NCBI RefSeq assembly: GCF_902459465.1
Contig: NC_047066.1
Location: 21,579,047 to 21,643,046 of the forward strand
Length of the DNA stretch: 64,000 nucleotides
Direction of reading: 5' to 3'
Origin: Asterias rubens
Lineage: Eukaryota > Echinodermata > Asteroidea > Forcipulatida > Asteriidae
Shown: positions 11,581 through 24,100 of the stretch, piece after piece
How positions within the stretch are numbered: the first letter of the stretch is position 1
Layout: every line of letters starts with the position of its first letter
Position numbers and translations under genes: made by a program
The notes under the pieces: model-generated
Seen by the model: the letters and a program-made list of their open reading frames with translations, nothing else
Databases searched by the model: none
What the model was told of the DNA's origin: nothing

Positions 11581-12639
11581 TGCAAACTTCAGAAAGGTAG
11601 GTTATTGCAGTGATGAATTCTGAGACCCAAATTATTTAGCACCTTCTAAGGGTTTACAATGTGCTACAGCGCAGATAGCAGCCACAGCCAGGAACACCGG
11701 GGCGAACCTCTTCTCTTTTCGACAAGTGCACTGGGTTCTCTTTTACATGCGTTATACAATGTGTACCCCCAAAACACTTATTTCACGGCAAATGTGTTCA
11801 CCAAATTACAGGAGGAAATGGAGGTCCCTCAACTTCCACACAACGATTCCACCAGATTGAGGGTAAACCCTTTTGCCAACAGGGGAAGGGTGTTTCTGTG
11901 CCTCTTTGCAACTGCGTTTCAGTGCACTGGAAACCAACATTCGTATGTGGTGTTCGTCATTTTTTGAAAAGAAACAGCCCCAGCTGTGCGACCTAAACAA
12001 ATCTCCTATTCTAGAAATCTGTGAGACGATCAATACAACCGCATGCAGACTGTAACTCGACATGGTCACGCCGATCATGTTGAGATGACCACTCACAATC
12101 AGAACTGTTTCTTGGAAGACAACAAGTCATGCATCCGGGTGACCTCATTAAGATTTTATGATTGCAACTCTCAAGATATAAAAACAATATCCAACACTGA
12201 AACCCTATAAATATAGTATCTCTCACACTCGTCAGTCTCCCGACGATGACCAGAGCAAGCTAGTCGAAACGTCAAGTTAAAATCTCACTCCGCGGTAGTA
12301 AAGTTAAACACGAGAAGTCCCCTCGATCCTCTAATGGATAGTAGTCCCGACAAATTTCATACCTTCTTTCCAGGTAGTAGTTATTAAGCAGGACGGTTCT
12401 TTTCAGAATTGAGAAGTCTCCCGAATTCCGAAAAAAAATCTACACCGCGATAGTAGAATATAATAGCAGACAAGTTCTCAAAAGAAAATACAATCTATAC
12501 CAGCAAGCAAGTAGTTATACACATGGTTACCAAATATACATTAAATCTTCCCCAGTGCTTCCCCCAGATTAAAATGGCTTAGTCGCTTAACCTTTACATA
12601 CTGGGCGACTTTGTTAGGGTACCAGTCATCTCGCCCCAG

Positions 12640-12798
12640 CAATGGATGCGTTCATTTAGCTTCCCTGGGTCAGCCCCGGTGTGTGGCGGTTTTGTTTTCT
12701 AGGACCACCGCGTGCAGATAATTACCCATGTTCGTCCTGGAAAAAAAAACGCCACACACCGGGGTCGACCCAGGGAAGCTAAACGAACGCACCCATTG
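12640..12798. mobile_element. Palindromic MITE (GGTCGACCC family), copy 2
   Basis: Same ends and layout as 5496-5659: CAATGGATGCGTTCATTTAG at left, and CGAACGCACCCATTG closing the right side. The inner TTCCCTGGGT and ACCCAGGGAA pair. The left arm has a few substitutions and the right arm matches the family better. Confidence 0.8.
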
Positions 12799-13765
12799 TC
12801 ACCCACTACAAATTCCGATACTTCACCACGTAATACCTCATATATATAATAATCTAACTTATAATCAACAAACAGTATATCTTTAAGGGACCCCAGGGCG
12901 TACTGTTTGGTTGCTTCTTTTTGCAAAGTGCACGGGCGGGATTGGCACAGCAGAAGGCTGCATGTGATGATAGAGATGACGCGTCTCAAGTACTGTAGCG
13001 TGTGGAGTAAGATGGAGAGATTGGTTTGTGCCAAATACTGGGAAGAATCAATAAAGTCATGTTAGACCACGTATCCAAGGGTTCAAGACGACACACTTGT
13101 TTAAAGGGAAGATGCAGAAGTGGAACAGACTTGCCTTTCAAGCCAACTTTTACAGTCATATTAGATAAATATTGTCTTGAAACTTTGGTACTTTTTGAAT
13201 GCAAGTTCGCCCGAAAGAAGGCTAAGCTACTCTTTGTAAGGGGCTACAAGAAGATCAATTATTTAATGCGGAAAAAAAAACTCAGGGGAGCTGAAGGTGG
13301 GAATCTACTTCTTCTAAAAAAACAGTCTTACTTGCACCAGGCAAGGAGTTCCAAGGAGATGCAGCAGGTACGTGGAACAATGGAATGTCTCCTTTTTGAA
13401 CATCTCAGCAAATCAACAGTGTATGAGTGCATGGGATAAATTGCCTCTTATAATAATAACTTTGCCTCTTCTATACCCTTGTGCAAGTGCTGTCTTTCTT
13501 TCCAAAAATTTAAAATTTTAAGAGGTTTAAACAAACATAGGCTAAAACTTCAAGTTTTTAAAATCTTTGTCGTGAACACAGCGTTATTCCACGTGGGTAA
13601 TCCACTTACACCGTTAAAGTCACCTGGAAGTGGTATTTTTTCAAAATAAAGCTTTTGTCACTAATATATGTGTTTTGATGAGTGGAATGTGAATAAACAG
13701 TCAACTAAGGTTTTAATGTTATTTACAAATTTAAGAGTAGACCCCGACCCGAGAGGGCACTGTTC

Positions 13766-14026
13766 GTGACGTCAATCGAGGCAGACTTTGCCTGTAATGC
13801 GTAGAGTAAACACAATTGCAAAGTACATGTACGGACCAAGTCGTGAGTTTGTAAGTTTCAAAAAAGAAATTGTTTTTTTTTTCCGGCAATGCCGACCAGG
13901 TGTATTGCTGCTGAATGCAGAAAAACACTTTTTGAAATGTACCAACTCACGACTTGGACGTACATGTACTTTGCATGTGTGTTTACTATACGCATTGCAG
14001 GCAAAGTCTGCCTCGATTGACGTCAC
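13766..14026. mobile_element. Foldback element with CRE-like termini
   Basis: A 261-bp unit whose two arms of about 90 bp are nearly perfect complements. The left begins GTGACGTCAATCGAGGCAG and the right ends with its complement. Inner arms carry GTACATGTACG and ACTCACGACTTGG. Each end supplies a TGACGTCA palindrome, the consensus CRE site. The central ~80 bp is unpaired and T-rich. Confidence 0.8.
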
Positions 14027-16130
14027 TTTATATATTTTTTAAACATATAAATCGTGACAAACAATTACTCAAAAAATTGCTTTATTGTTCGTAAGCATAT
14101 ACTCTTATGTTTGAAAGAAAACAAATTCTATTTCCAGGTGACTTTAAAGACTTGGCAGATTGAGGGGCGTGTCACTTTAAGAGTCGAGGGATTTAAAAGC
14201 AATTCCCTTCTCTAAGTGACCGGATTTCTCCACGCTGTGTTGATATTCGGTCAACAACCTCGACCTCTGATCAAAAGTGGGCTGTTTTAAGACCATTTGG
14301 CATTACATCTACTATTCCAAGTTTAACAACGTCTATTTATAGAGCGTTTTTGAAAACGTGAATTATGCATGGTCTCTGGTTTAATCCTGCTTGAAGTCCA
14401 TCAAGTTAATGTGAACGGTTTCAAAGCTACTAAAGAAGCCCAAGCCTTACCCAAAACCAACGCCTTGCTTTCGAAAATGTCATTATACAGGCTGATGCAT
14501 CATTGTTACCCGTTACAAGTCCATAGCCAGTTCCCCAAATGGTACGGCCATCTTTGATGGATCCCTTTACAGTTACAACAAACTTGTTAACCAAAAACTT
14601 AAAGGCAAAGTGTTTCTTGGGTTTTTTTGGAACCGTTTGATCGTTTCAATCCTTCTTAAATATAGATATATACAAGTGACATATGCACATTCATTTCAAA
14701 GGGTGGTAGCGTTTTTTAAATACTGCCGAATGGAGCGATTATTATCCACGCATGAAGAATAATCCACAATTGAAATACATCTGAGAGACGTTACGTTCGT
14801 ACTGAAGCTCCGATTCGAATTTGGGGGATCAAAACTGATTCAAAGTGAAATGAATCTCAACATTCTTTACACTATCGAAAGCTGCTGTAACCAAGTAAAG
14901 TTGTACAGCCATTAATTTTCAGAGTGATTAACAAACTGAATCTTTCTCTATAGTGCAAAGTTAATCCACGCATTTTAACAACGAAAGTCGAAACTCCTTT
15001 AAATTTGTCTCACCCTGTGTGAGATTTGTTTTATTCTACCCTCTTTCTCCGGCGGATTGAACAACGATAGCCACAAACCCCGACACTGCGATTCCCTTCG
15101 ACTATGTCATAGCGTCGCGCAGACACAGACAGAAGAATCGGCAGGACTACGGCTCGCTGTTTCGCCATTCGAGGGGGGAAATCCTTCGATCCATTGCTGC
15201 CGCGTTTTGGCTTTCTTTCATCGACTGCTTAGAAGATCGCGTTTCGAGGGCAGAGTGGCGTCCATGTGACCAATGTGTGGCCACCTGCTGCCCCGAGGAC
15301 CTGATCCCATAGGAGAGAGCTTAAGTAGTCCCTAACTTCATCCCTAGATGCTACACTAAGACGGTGGTATACTGAGAGACAAGGGAGATGTTGCAATCTG
15401 GGAGGGATTGGGAGGCTCTGATTATGAATATTGCCGGATATCTGGGGAAAGTGAGTGATCGTTGGATTGCGTTTTATCACAATTTTAATATGACAATAAT
15501 AGTAACAATATTGATAGGGGGATGGTCTGTAGATGAATGAGTTGGTTTATACAGGTATACGGGGTAATGATATTAGCAATGTCTGAAGATGTGGTTGCAA
15601 TATATCGTTAGCGATGTACACACTCACATTTTACACACTCCTATTTGATTCATATATCCTCTTTTCAGAATCATCTCATTGCATCAATCATGGGGCGGCC
15701 ATCTTGTTTTTACTCCAATATAATCATTGTAACAAAACCGAGGCTTGAAGAAAACATACTCTGGTTCTACGTTTGTGAAATTGTGAAATACTAGCATCCA
15801 TTACTGTTGTTGGATACAGGGGACATGACCAAGATAGTGCCTGCATGATCAAGGTCTATGGTGCATAAATGATTACGGGAAACAAAACCATCACTTTAAC
15901 CCTAACCGCTCCCCCTCACAAAGTCAAGCCAAAGTATTTGAAATAGGGAAAAAGCTAAAACAGTGGGGAGGATAATCAAGTTCATCATCACGAATGTAGG
16001 GATCATGATGATGATGATGACAATAATGAAAATGACAATGATTTGGATAATGAACAACGAATACAAGATGTATGCCGTTTGGGCTTCGGAGTGCCGAAGA
16101 GCATAATATAACAATGTACGCCATCTTCAA

Positions 16131-16601
16131 ACAAACAAACAAACAAACAAAACAAAACAAACAAACAAACAAACAAACAAACAAACAAACAAACAAACAA
16201 ACAAACAAACAAACAAACAAACAAACAAACAAACAAACAAACAAACAAACAAACAAACAAACAAACAAACAAACAAACAAACAACAAACAAACAAACAAA
16301 CAAACAACAAACAAACAAACAAACAAACAAACAAACAAACAAACAAACAAACAAACAAACAAACAAACAACAAACAAACAAACAAACAAACAAACAAACA
16401 AACAAACAAACAAACAAACAAACAAACAAACAAACAAACAAACAAACAAACAAACAAACAAACAAACAAACAAACAAACAAACAAACAAACAAACAAACA
16501 AACAAACAAACAAACAAACAAACAAACAAACAAACAAACAAACAAACAAACAAACAAACAAACAAACAAACAAACAAACAAACAAACAAACAAACAAACA
16601 A
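16131..16601. repeat. (AAAC)n microsatellite, about 470 bp
   Basis: More than a hundred AAAC units, interrupted only by a few AACAA slips at 16150-16160, 16282, 16307 and 16369. The apparent long frames on both strands (Lys-Gln-Thr-Asn and Phe-Val-Cys-Leu repeats) are consequences of the 4-base unit and are not genes. Confidence 0.97.
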
Positions 16602-16904
16602 ATCAATACTATAGTGTAGAGGAGGAATGATAAGCTTCAATGTGACAATAGGGGCAAAAACATTCCATTGAAGATGACAATCAATACAAAATATGTCCCC
16701 TTTACACTGGACGATCATGACAATGGTGACGCTTTTACAAGGACATTGGCCACTTTGACGCAGGAATGTCTGCGATGCACCTAGAAATCGGCTCGATGAC
16801 AAAAGATGAACAACAAATATTTAAAAAGATGACAATAGATTTCACAATATTACCAAAGACAACAAAGGTGTCAACAGATGACAAATACGTCAAAATATTG
16901 TAAA

Positions 16905-17185
16905 CGATGGTAATTATTTCAAACGATTGCATAACATGACCCAAAATGACAAAGATTTCAAAATGTGACAGAAGATGACAATACCAAGAAGACTCGTCGT
17001 AATCCTCATTGTCTTTAAATAAGTGACTAAAATATGACACAAGATGACAAACGTGTCAACAGAATAATGACGAAGACGTCGAAAGATTGCATCACATGAC
17101 CCAAATGACAAAGGTGTCAAAACGTGACAGAAGATTGACAGTGTGAAGAAGGCTCATCGTAAATCCTCATTATCTTCAATTAACT
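16905..17185. repeat. Diverged tandem duplication, unit about 165 bp
   Basis: The block with CAAACGATTGCATAACATGA, then ATGACAAAGATTTC, GTGACAGAAGATGACA and CGTCGTAATCCTCATT recurs about 165 bp later as GATTGCATCACATGACC, ATGACAAAGGTGTC, GTGACAGAAGATTGACA and CATCGTAAATCCTCATT. It lies directly upstream of the presumed transporter promoter. Confidence 0.7.
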
Positions 17186-17558
17186 ATGACTACTATAAAA
17201 CCAAGATTGTTTCCACAGAACCACTCATTCAATTCACAGTCTACAACTTGGAGGTGTGTCTTATTCAATTTGGTATCTAATTAACCCAGCGTACAGCAGT
17301 ATCTTTTATGGCAATGTCCATTCCTCGAAGTAATAATATTACAAGCACGAGGAGCTAATCTGTGATTGTTGTTGCATCACGGAGAGACCCGATCAATTTG
17401 TCATTTACCTTCGGCCTGTCCCGAGCGGAAACGCCAGCGCAGCATTTGCATAGCCTACCTCGGAGTTTTTAATTAAAGAAACAGTTGAGTCTGGAGTGGA
17501 TACAGTTGTATCTTAGCCTGAGCTTTCTTGGTGAGTAGAGTGGTGCCTGCGCTATGCA

Positions 17559-17565
17559 TATAAAT
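17559..17565 (+). promoter_or_regulatory. Candidate TATA box of the transporter gene
   Basis: TATAAAT lies about 490 bp upstream of the inferred first coding exon. The next 40 bases include pyrimidine-rich start-site candidates (TTTCTACTTG, then TATCACAGTGG). No transcript evidence is available; this is assigned from position and consensus only. Confidence 0.35.
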
Positions 17566-18056
17566 CGCTGCGGGGGACCCTACTTTCTACTTGTTGCATA
17601 TCACAGTGGTGGACCAGAGGGGGTGGTCAAGTCAACATAGGCTCGCCGCCGCTGCCATACGTACACGACGCTAGCTCAATCCCTTGCTTGGGTGGTTGTA
17701 TTCTACATCAGCAACGACAGGGTTTCTTTATTAACCCACTTCAGCGAGGCAGGCCCATGAGCGCTGATCGGATCCGTCAGACCTGTTGCATGCATGCAGC
17801 TCCCGTCAATCAGGGCTTCTGATTTTTTTTACATCTATGAATCGGACTTTTTGCCTCTTCACAACAGCTCCTTAGGTCTCCTACAGACAGAAAGTCTCGT
17901 AACTACGGCTGAGAAACACTCACCGAACGGAATTCAGTTTTTTCTACTTCGTCTCTGAAGTGAAAAAGTTCGTAGACGTTCTGAGGGTTATTGAATACTT
18001 TTTTTTTGTTCGGCCAAGGACGAGTGTGGAGTGTTAAAAACAGATACAAATCTACC

Positions 18057-18129
18057 ATGAGGACTGATAGTGCTGTGACAACTACTAGCAATAACCCTAA
18101 ATTTTACGGGATCAACATGAACTCCAATG
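18057..18129 (+). CDS. SLC6A3-like: Transporter exon 1 (inferred start exon)
   Basis: ATG in a good context (ACC before it) opens a 24-codon frame rich in Thr, Ser and Asn that ends at AATG|GTATGT, phase 1. This phase joins exon 2 exactly. An upstream TATA-like box and the 634-residue total support it. The 5.9-kb gap to exon 2 means another first exon is possible. Confidence 0.5.
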
Positions 18130-21100
18130 GTATGTATAAATCATGATCTGCGTTTGTAATTTAATTTGACTTAAAATGTGGGGAAAGAAACTCACCATCA
18201 GTTAGCAGTCAAGAGTTTACCGAACTTTACCGACGGCATCAGAGAGGTGCTTTGTTATAAAAATGTGGGCGGAGTGTTATTGGCAATTAAGGAGATCACG
18301 GCTCGCCTAAACTGTGAATAAAACCAGGTAGAGGCGTAATGCTTATTGTTATTTCAATTCCTGAATGAGATGCTAGGGGCCTAGGGAAGGGATATTAACA
18401 AAGTTGGAATCCAATGAGGAATTTGAACCGGATGCAATTATAACAACTGGTGCTTTTTAATACTTTAAGTTGGTGGTGCCAGATTTAGCACAGCTTTCCA
18501 AAACAACACTGCTAAGTTATTGTTTTTGCTCATTATATAAGGCGCTTATAAATGACAAATGCAGAATAAGACACCACAGGTTCTTAAAATGTCCACCCAT
18601 TATATTCAAACATAATTTAGTACTAGTAGCCAAATGAAGGGTATAGCAGTTGATGAATTAGGCCCAAGTCATTTTAATTATTGTGTACACCATAGTATCT
18701 TAGGGGAGGAAGTGTCGGCTCTGAAATATTGATCTTGTTGAAAGGGACTTTAAAAGAACCTACTGAGTTATTTGTTTCACAGAACTCGGGAAAGTAATGC
18801 GTGCACAGCACATGAAATACACTGGTGTTCAGAGTAATACAAAAAAGAAAAAAGATTGGACTATTTGTTTAAAGGCTAGCCTATAAGTCACGTATGACTA
18901 GCGTTAATGTTAGATGTGGTAAATAAATTGATTAGACGGATTAGAATTAACGCGTGGAACGAGTTCACTTCTGGCGTAAGTTTGAGAGTCAATCGATGCT
19001 TTTAAGGTTTCCGTTCATGGACACATTGTGGTGAAACTTCAACATTTAACTGTCATGGAAATTAAATGACATGGATTAGTTTACCGATACATATCTAAAC
19101 CATTGTGGGCTCAGGCACCAGTCCACCGGTGAACAGTCAATAACTTTCCACTGCACTTGTAAGGTTTGAAGCTAAGACTTCTGAAGTAGTCACAAACGTT
19201 TGGTTAGCACAGCGTAGAAATGTACATTGCTTGTTGTCGTGTGTTTAAACAGATAAAATTGACACCACTTTCACTTCATGAAAACAAACCTGCGATTCAG
19301 CAGAGCAATAGACCAAATATTTGTTGTAAGTACTGGTTTTCTTAACTGTATAAAAAGGATTTTCTTTTCCAACACGGCCAAGTTGCACATTATGTCCATG
19401 GTCTTTACGCAATGTGTGGTAAGCACCTTGCCGGAATCGAACCACACATTTGAGAAAGTCCACATGTTGGAAGTTGGCAAAATGCACCCTAAGCAAACAA
19501 TCACACAGAACGTTGTCTAAGTCAATACTTTAAACTGAACTTAACATCTTCTCCGATGGGAATACGATGAGCCTTACGCAGAACCATATACATAAACTAT
19601 AAAGCAAGGACTATGGTCTATGCATAAACTAAACATTATATAGGTTGGTTTTATGTATTATGTTTTAGATTCAAATTCTCATTGGGTACAGGGAAACAGT
19701 TCCTTGAAACTTTAATTAAAGTATGTCATCAATAAACAGTGTCCTCTGTTAAGCAAAATTTTTATATTTTCTGTTATAAAGTTTAATTACTTTAACATCT
19801 CTCTGACGCGTACAGAAATACCAATATTATCTACAAGCTTGTGTACCATATATATATATATATATATATGTCTTAATAATAAGCTACTGCAAACGTTACA
19901 AACCAAAAGGGCCTATGGTATAAATTCAATAAAATACATTTACCCCGCAGAGCATTTTCTCGAAGGCTAAAGCTTTAACCTTCAAGAAAAACTCTGCTTC
20001 GGGTTGAAACGTCAAGCCATGAACTATTTTTTTGCATGATAAATGTCGATCATATCTTTATGTAAATGTTGATTTGCCGTGCTCTCTCTGCAGCTCAGTT
20101 TTCTCTACCAATAAATAACTATTTCCGCAAAGCTCTCGCTCTGTCTAACACCAACATGAAACCCCCTTGTACGATATTTTGAAATCAGACATCAGGGCAC
20201 CTGCGCGTGGTGGTCCAGCTCAATGCTCCAACGATCAATTCTTCAGAATGGTTACCATAGTGACGTGGTCGATGACGTCACTGCCCATGGTAACCTTAAC
20301 ATCTTGTGTGTTTGTTCACAAGCACAGTGCCACCTAGTTTTGTCTGATACTGAAGAAAGGCGGCGAGTTGAAAGTTTCACACGTTGTAAACACATGGAGT
20401 AAATACGTGCAAGGACATTGGTTCCGAAATAGTGGATAATAAGAAACGGTGATGATCCAAATCACACAAACACCAATATGCTTCAATACCTTCTAACAAT
20501 CCCCATGCCATCCCCCGTCGATGCAGCATAACTGTCATTCTATCACGCGAAAGATATAACCTTGTGTCTATTTAATAGACAAATAAATAAAAATGCTGAT
20601 ACTCTGTCACCTAAAAATAACAACTCGGTAAAAAAATTATCTTCACGTAAACATTAGACCCCAGTACAAAATATGTTTTTAAAATGCATCTTAAGTGTCA
20701 CCCAGTGGATTCACTTTCCTATCATACTTTGGTGCAAGTGGAGGTTTGCGCCAAAAAGTTCTTTCCAAAAACTTAACTTGATCGACCAACAACCAGTGCA
20801 ATAATTGATAATATATAACAACCGAGATTCTCTCAAATGGTTCAGATCAATCAATGACAAGAATTCAGGGGAACATTCCATGTTAAAATAGCCATGAACT
20901 AAAAAACATTGAATCTACGGTTACATTTCTTTCATCAAGTCCATTCTTCCTCAACTTTGTATGACCCGAGTTGGCTTGTGGCTATGGCTGAAACGACGTA
21001 CACTCCTATTCTCAACTGTTGTTTTTGCAGTCATAGTCATATTGGTAGCCGCTAGACGTAGCCGAAATCGGACGCGGCCTCCGTGTACGCCAATTCAAAA

Positions 21101-24100
21101 TGGATGCATTAAAGCACTGGACACTATTGGTAATTACTAAAAAAAAACACTCGTAGCATAAAAACCTACTTGGTATTCGAGCAATGGAGAGAGCTGTTTT
21201 AAGTATAAAACATTGTGAGAAAAGGCTCCCTCTGAAGTAACGTTTTTGAGGGGAAAGAGGCAACTTCTCACTCAAATACTTCAGCTCAAGACTTTTTGAA
21301 TGCATCTGAAAGCAAAGAAAGTATTGCAACAAGGGTGTTTTTTCTTTCATTACTCTCATGAAAATTCGATGACCAATTGAACCCAAATGTTTACAGGGTT
21401 GTTTTTGTATACTAGTCTTTGACAATTATTAAACGTGTCCAGTGCCTTAATTTGAATTAAAATGACATGGCTTTGCTTGCTCTAATCTAAAATGGTTGCG
21501 TCAAACGTTTCAACCTCAAGCCTCTGCACTCGACCAAGTTAGCTTACATCTGTACAACTCTTCCGATGAGGTACACTTACGGTGTTACGGCAATCGTGTC
21601 CAGATTGAAAATAGATAGGCCTACACACTGGCTGATCAATAAAGGAGACCGATCGTGGTTTTTTACCCACGGCCACGATCTTGCTCAACTATGTGACGAG
21701 CCGTGGCGATCCGCAGCTAATCGAATTTACCCTGAGATCTATCCACTCTCTAGCTCACGGTGAAAATCATATATTGTTTGAGCTGGGGTGCCATTGGTGA
21801 TTGGTGAATCCTTAATCTAAGTGGAGGGAAAAAATCTCTGAATTTTGTACACAAAGAGGATAATGTGAAATGAGCAAAAATGGAGTGTATGAAAATATCT
21901 CTTAAACAAATCAACGATTTGAAATGTAAAGCGTTTTGTTTACGCAAATGTGTTTCTTGATATGGCAGTAGTTTTCCTTCCTTTACTATGGGGTCTTGTT
22001 TTTGGAAAACATTTTGTTTCAATACCTACGTGCGAAACTGTTTCTTTGAGTTTAGATTTCTGAGAAATAAGAAAGGTCTTATTAATAGTTGTCTCTTTGC
22101 AGTGTTTAATTTAAAAAAAAATTTTTTTGTGATTTATTGTTTTTTATTCCATATTCCATAATGTTACATGTTTGAGCTGCTATTGTACTTGGGTTTGTTT
22201 GTTGGTTGGTTTATTTATATATCTGTTTACTTGCCTCTTAATATTCTATGCTTTTTACCCAGAGTATGCCAGGGTATGCCCAAAATGAAGTTTTGGGGCC
22301 CCGTTAACATGCCTTAACATCAATAAATCACTGTGACGACATCAATTCAGTAATTACACGTTAAACATGATATTTCCACCCTCCCCCCTGCAATTTAACA
22401 CTAAACGTTTATAGTAGTTCACGAATGTTACCGCTACATATGAAGTGTGGATCTAAGTCCATCTAATGTCGGGACTTCGATCACTATGTGGACTTACACA
22501 CGTCCACACAGTGTTCTTTACAGTGTCGAAGAATGGTGTTTTCATCAAGTACATAACAAATGAATATCCAAACAGTAACTGCAACTCATGGATGCGTATG
22601 GGTGGGCAGAAGCCCACTCAGCACATTCGAGACAAATTTAAATTCCAATCCGGCTCAAATTTGATTGGCAACCAAGGTTGGTAGCTCACGGATTGTAGAC
22701 TATATCATTGTGTTATAAGAAGCCTCATTTAGTAAATACAAGTATAGACTATTGCACATATTGTGGATGATCATAATACCGTACGTCAATGTGTTTAAGC
22801 GGTCACTTTGTTACGATACATTTGGAAAAGTAACAATGTTACTGTAAATGTTGTGCAAGGCCAAAGTATAAAGATCACCCACTCCAATTCATTTTCCTTT
22901 TTTAAGCAGGATGCCTCGAAAATAGAAACTTTTTCGCAATGTATAACGTGTATAATTCCTCTAAAAATGTTAATACCAGAAGTTGTGTACATACTGATTC
23001 ATATCGACATTGGAAAGGGCATTTGAATTCACCAACCAACCTAACTCTGCATCAGAATTGTGTGGCATTTTAAAGGCCTACTTGACGGTCGTGAGAAATG
23101 TTTCCTTCTAGATTTGATGATAAAATCATCTGTTTTGAGTGAATTGTTGCTCATGTTTCACAACAGTTCATGACTTCTGTGAACTTCAGGGACTCTGTGT
23201 GTGGTCTTATTTCTTGAAAGATTGAAGTATGGTTTCCTGATGACAGTTTCTTAAATGACCGATCTGGACAATATTGTCATAAGCTTCGTTTCTGCAAACA
23301 ACTACTCAAATGATAAATGAGGCTATATGTGAGATTGTTCCAAGTTGATCTAAGGGTATATCTTTTTTGGGGAGACTATCATTAGCTCAGAATATTAAAG
23401 CCACTTGGTATATTCTCGCTGTTACGTCTAGTGCACAAGTCGTTCTTCTATGGCAACGTACATGATTTATAATATCGATAAAAACTATTAGTCCTCAATC
23501 TAAAGGCAAGTCCTCAGACAAAATAAATATCAGAACAATTCCTCTATCTAATTCAAGTCGAGGAAATAGCATTTGAAGTTTCAAGTCACCAATGCTTATT
23601 TCGATCAGTGTAAGTCTTTGACAGTCGTGAGAAATGTTCAATTCTAGATTTGATGGTAAAATCATCGATCAATGTAATCGAAATAAGTTTTAATGCAATC
23701 GAAGAAAGTTTGATCAACGCAATCGAAACAAACATGTTTAATGTGTGAAAACAATATATTGAACCGTCACCATCGTTGGTGTTTTTCTCCTAATTATTGC
23801 TTCATGTTTATGCCCAAATAAAGTCATGTAATATATACCCGATTCATTGTATGAATAAATTAAAAAAAAATATCCCACTCCGATTGTCGTCATCGATCAA
23901 TTCGAAGAAACTTTCCTAACATTTCTTTTTCGTTCTCTCCCAATCCACTTTATCCGACTCTCCATGTTTCTCATCAACCGAGCAGCACAGGGCAAGTTAT
24001 TGAAAGTAAGCGTGGAAGGCGGTGAGCTTGCTCCTGGGAGAAGGAGCGATGGCGCCCGTCCAACCTGGGGCGGCAAAGCGGACTTTCTGCTCTCTATCAT

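Larger units (their letters stand above)
9405..17200. other. Gene-free region upstream of the transporter
   Basis: No coding sequence is supported. It holds two short inverted-repeat elements (10567-10783, 10905-11001), a retrotransposon 3' tail (11508-11580), a motif block with GTCGAAACGTC near 12240, the second palindromic MITE (12640-12798), a foldback with CRE-like ends (13766-14026), the (AAAC)n array and a ~165-bp tandem duplication. The open frames inside these elements are by-products of them. Confidence 0.55.
18130..23985 (+). other. Intron 1 of the transporter
   Basis: Mostly unique AT-rich sequence. It holds a SINE fragment near 18775-18850, a (TA)n run at 19848-19869, a small inverted repeat around a CRE site (20247-20294), TTAA-MITE copy 2 and a 45-bp direct repeat (23083-23125 and 23615-23660, GTCGTGAGAAATGTT). 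No exon is recognised between the ends. Confidence 0.45.

Noticed and set aside
13731-14042. Paired small frames on both strands around 13.8-14.0 kb
   Set aside because: They mirror each other because the region is a foldback element; codon content is that of the palindrome.
15924-16802. Long open frames of Phe-Val-Cys-Leu and Lys-Gln-Thr-Asn repeats on the two strands
   Set aside because: They are the translation of the (AAAC)n microsatellite in several frames, with no start context, flanking domain or splice support.
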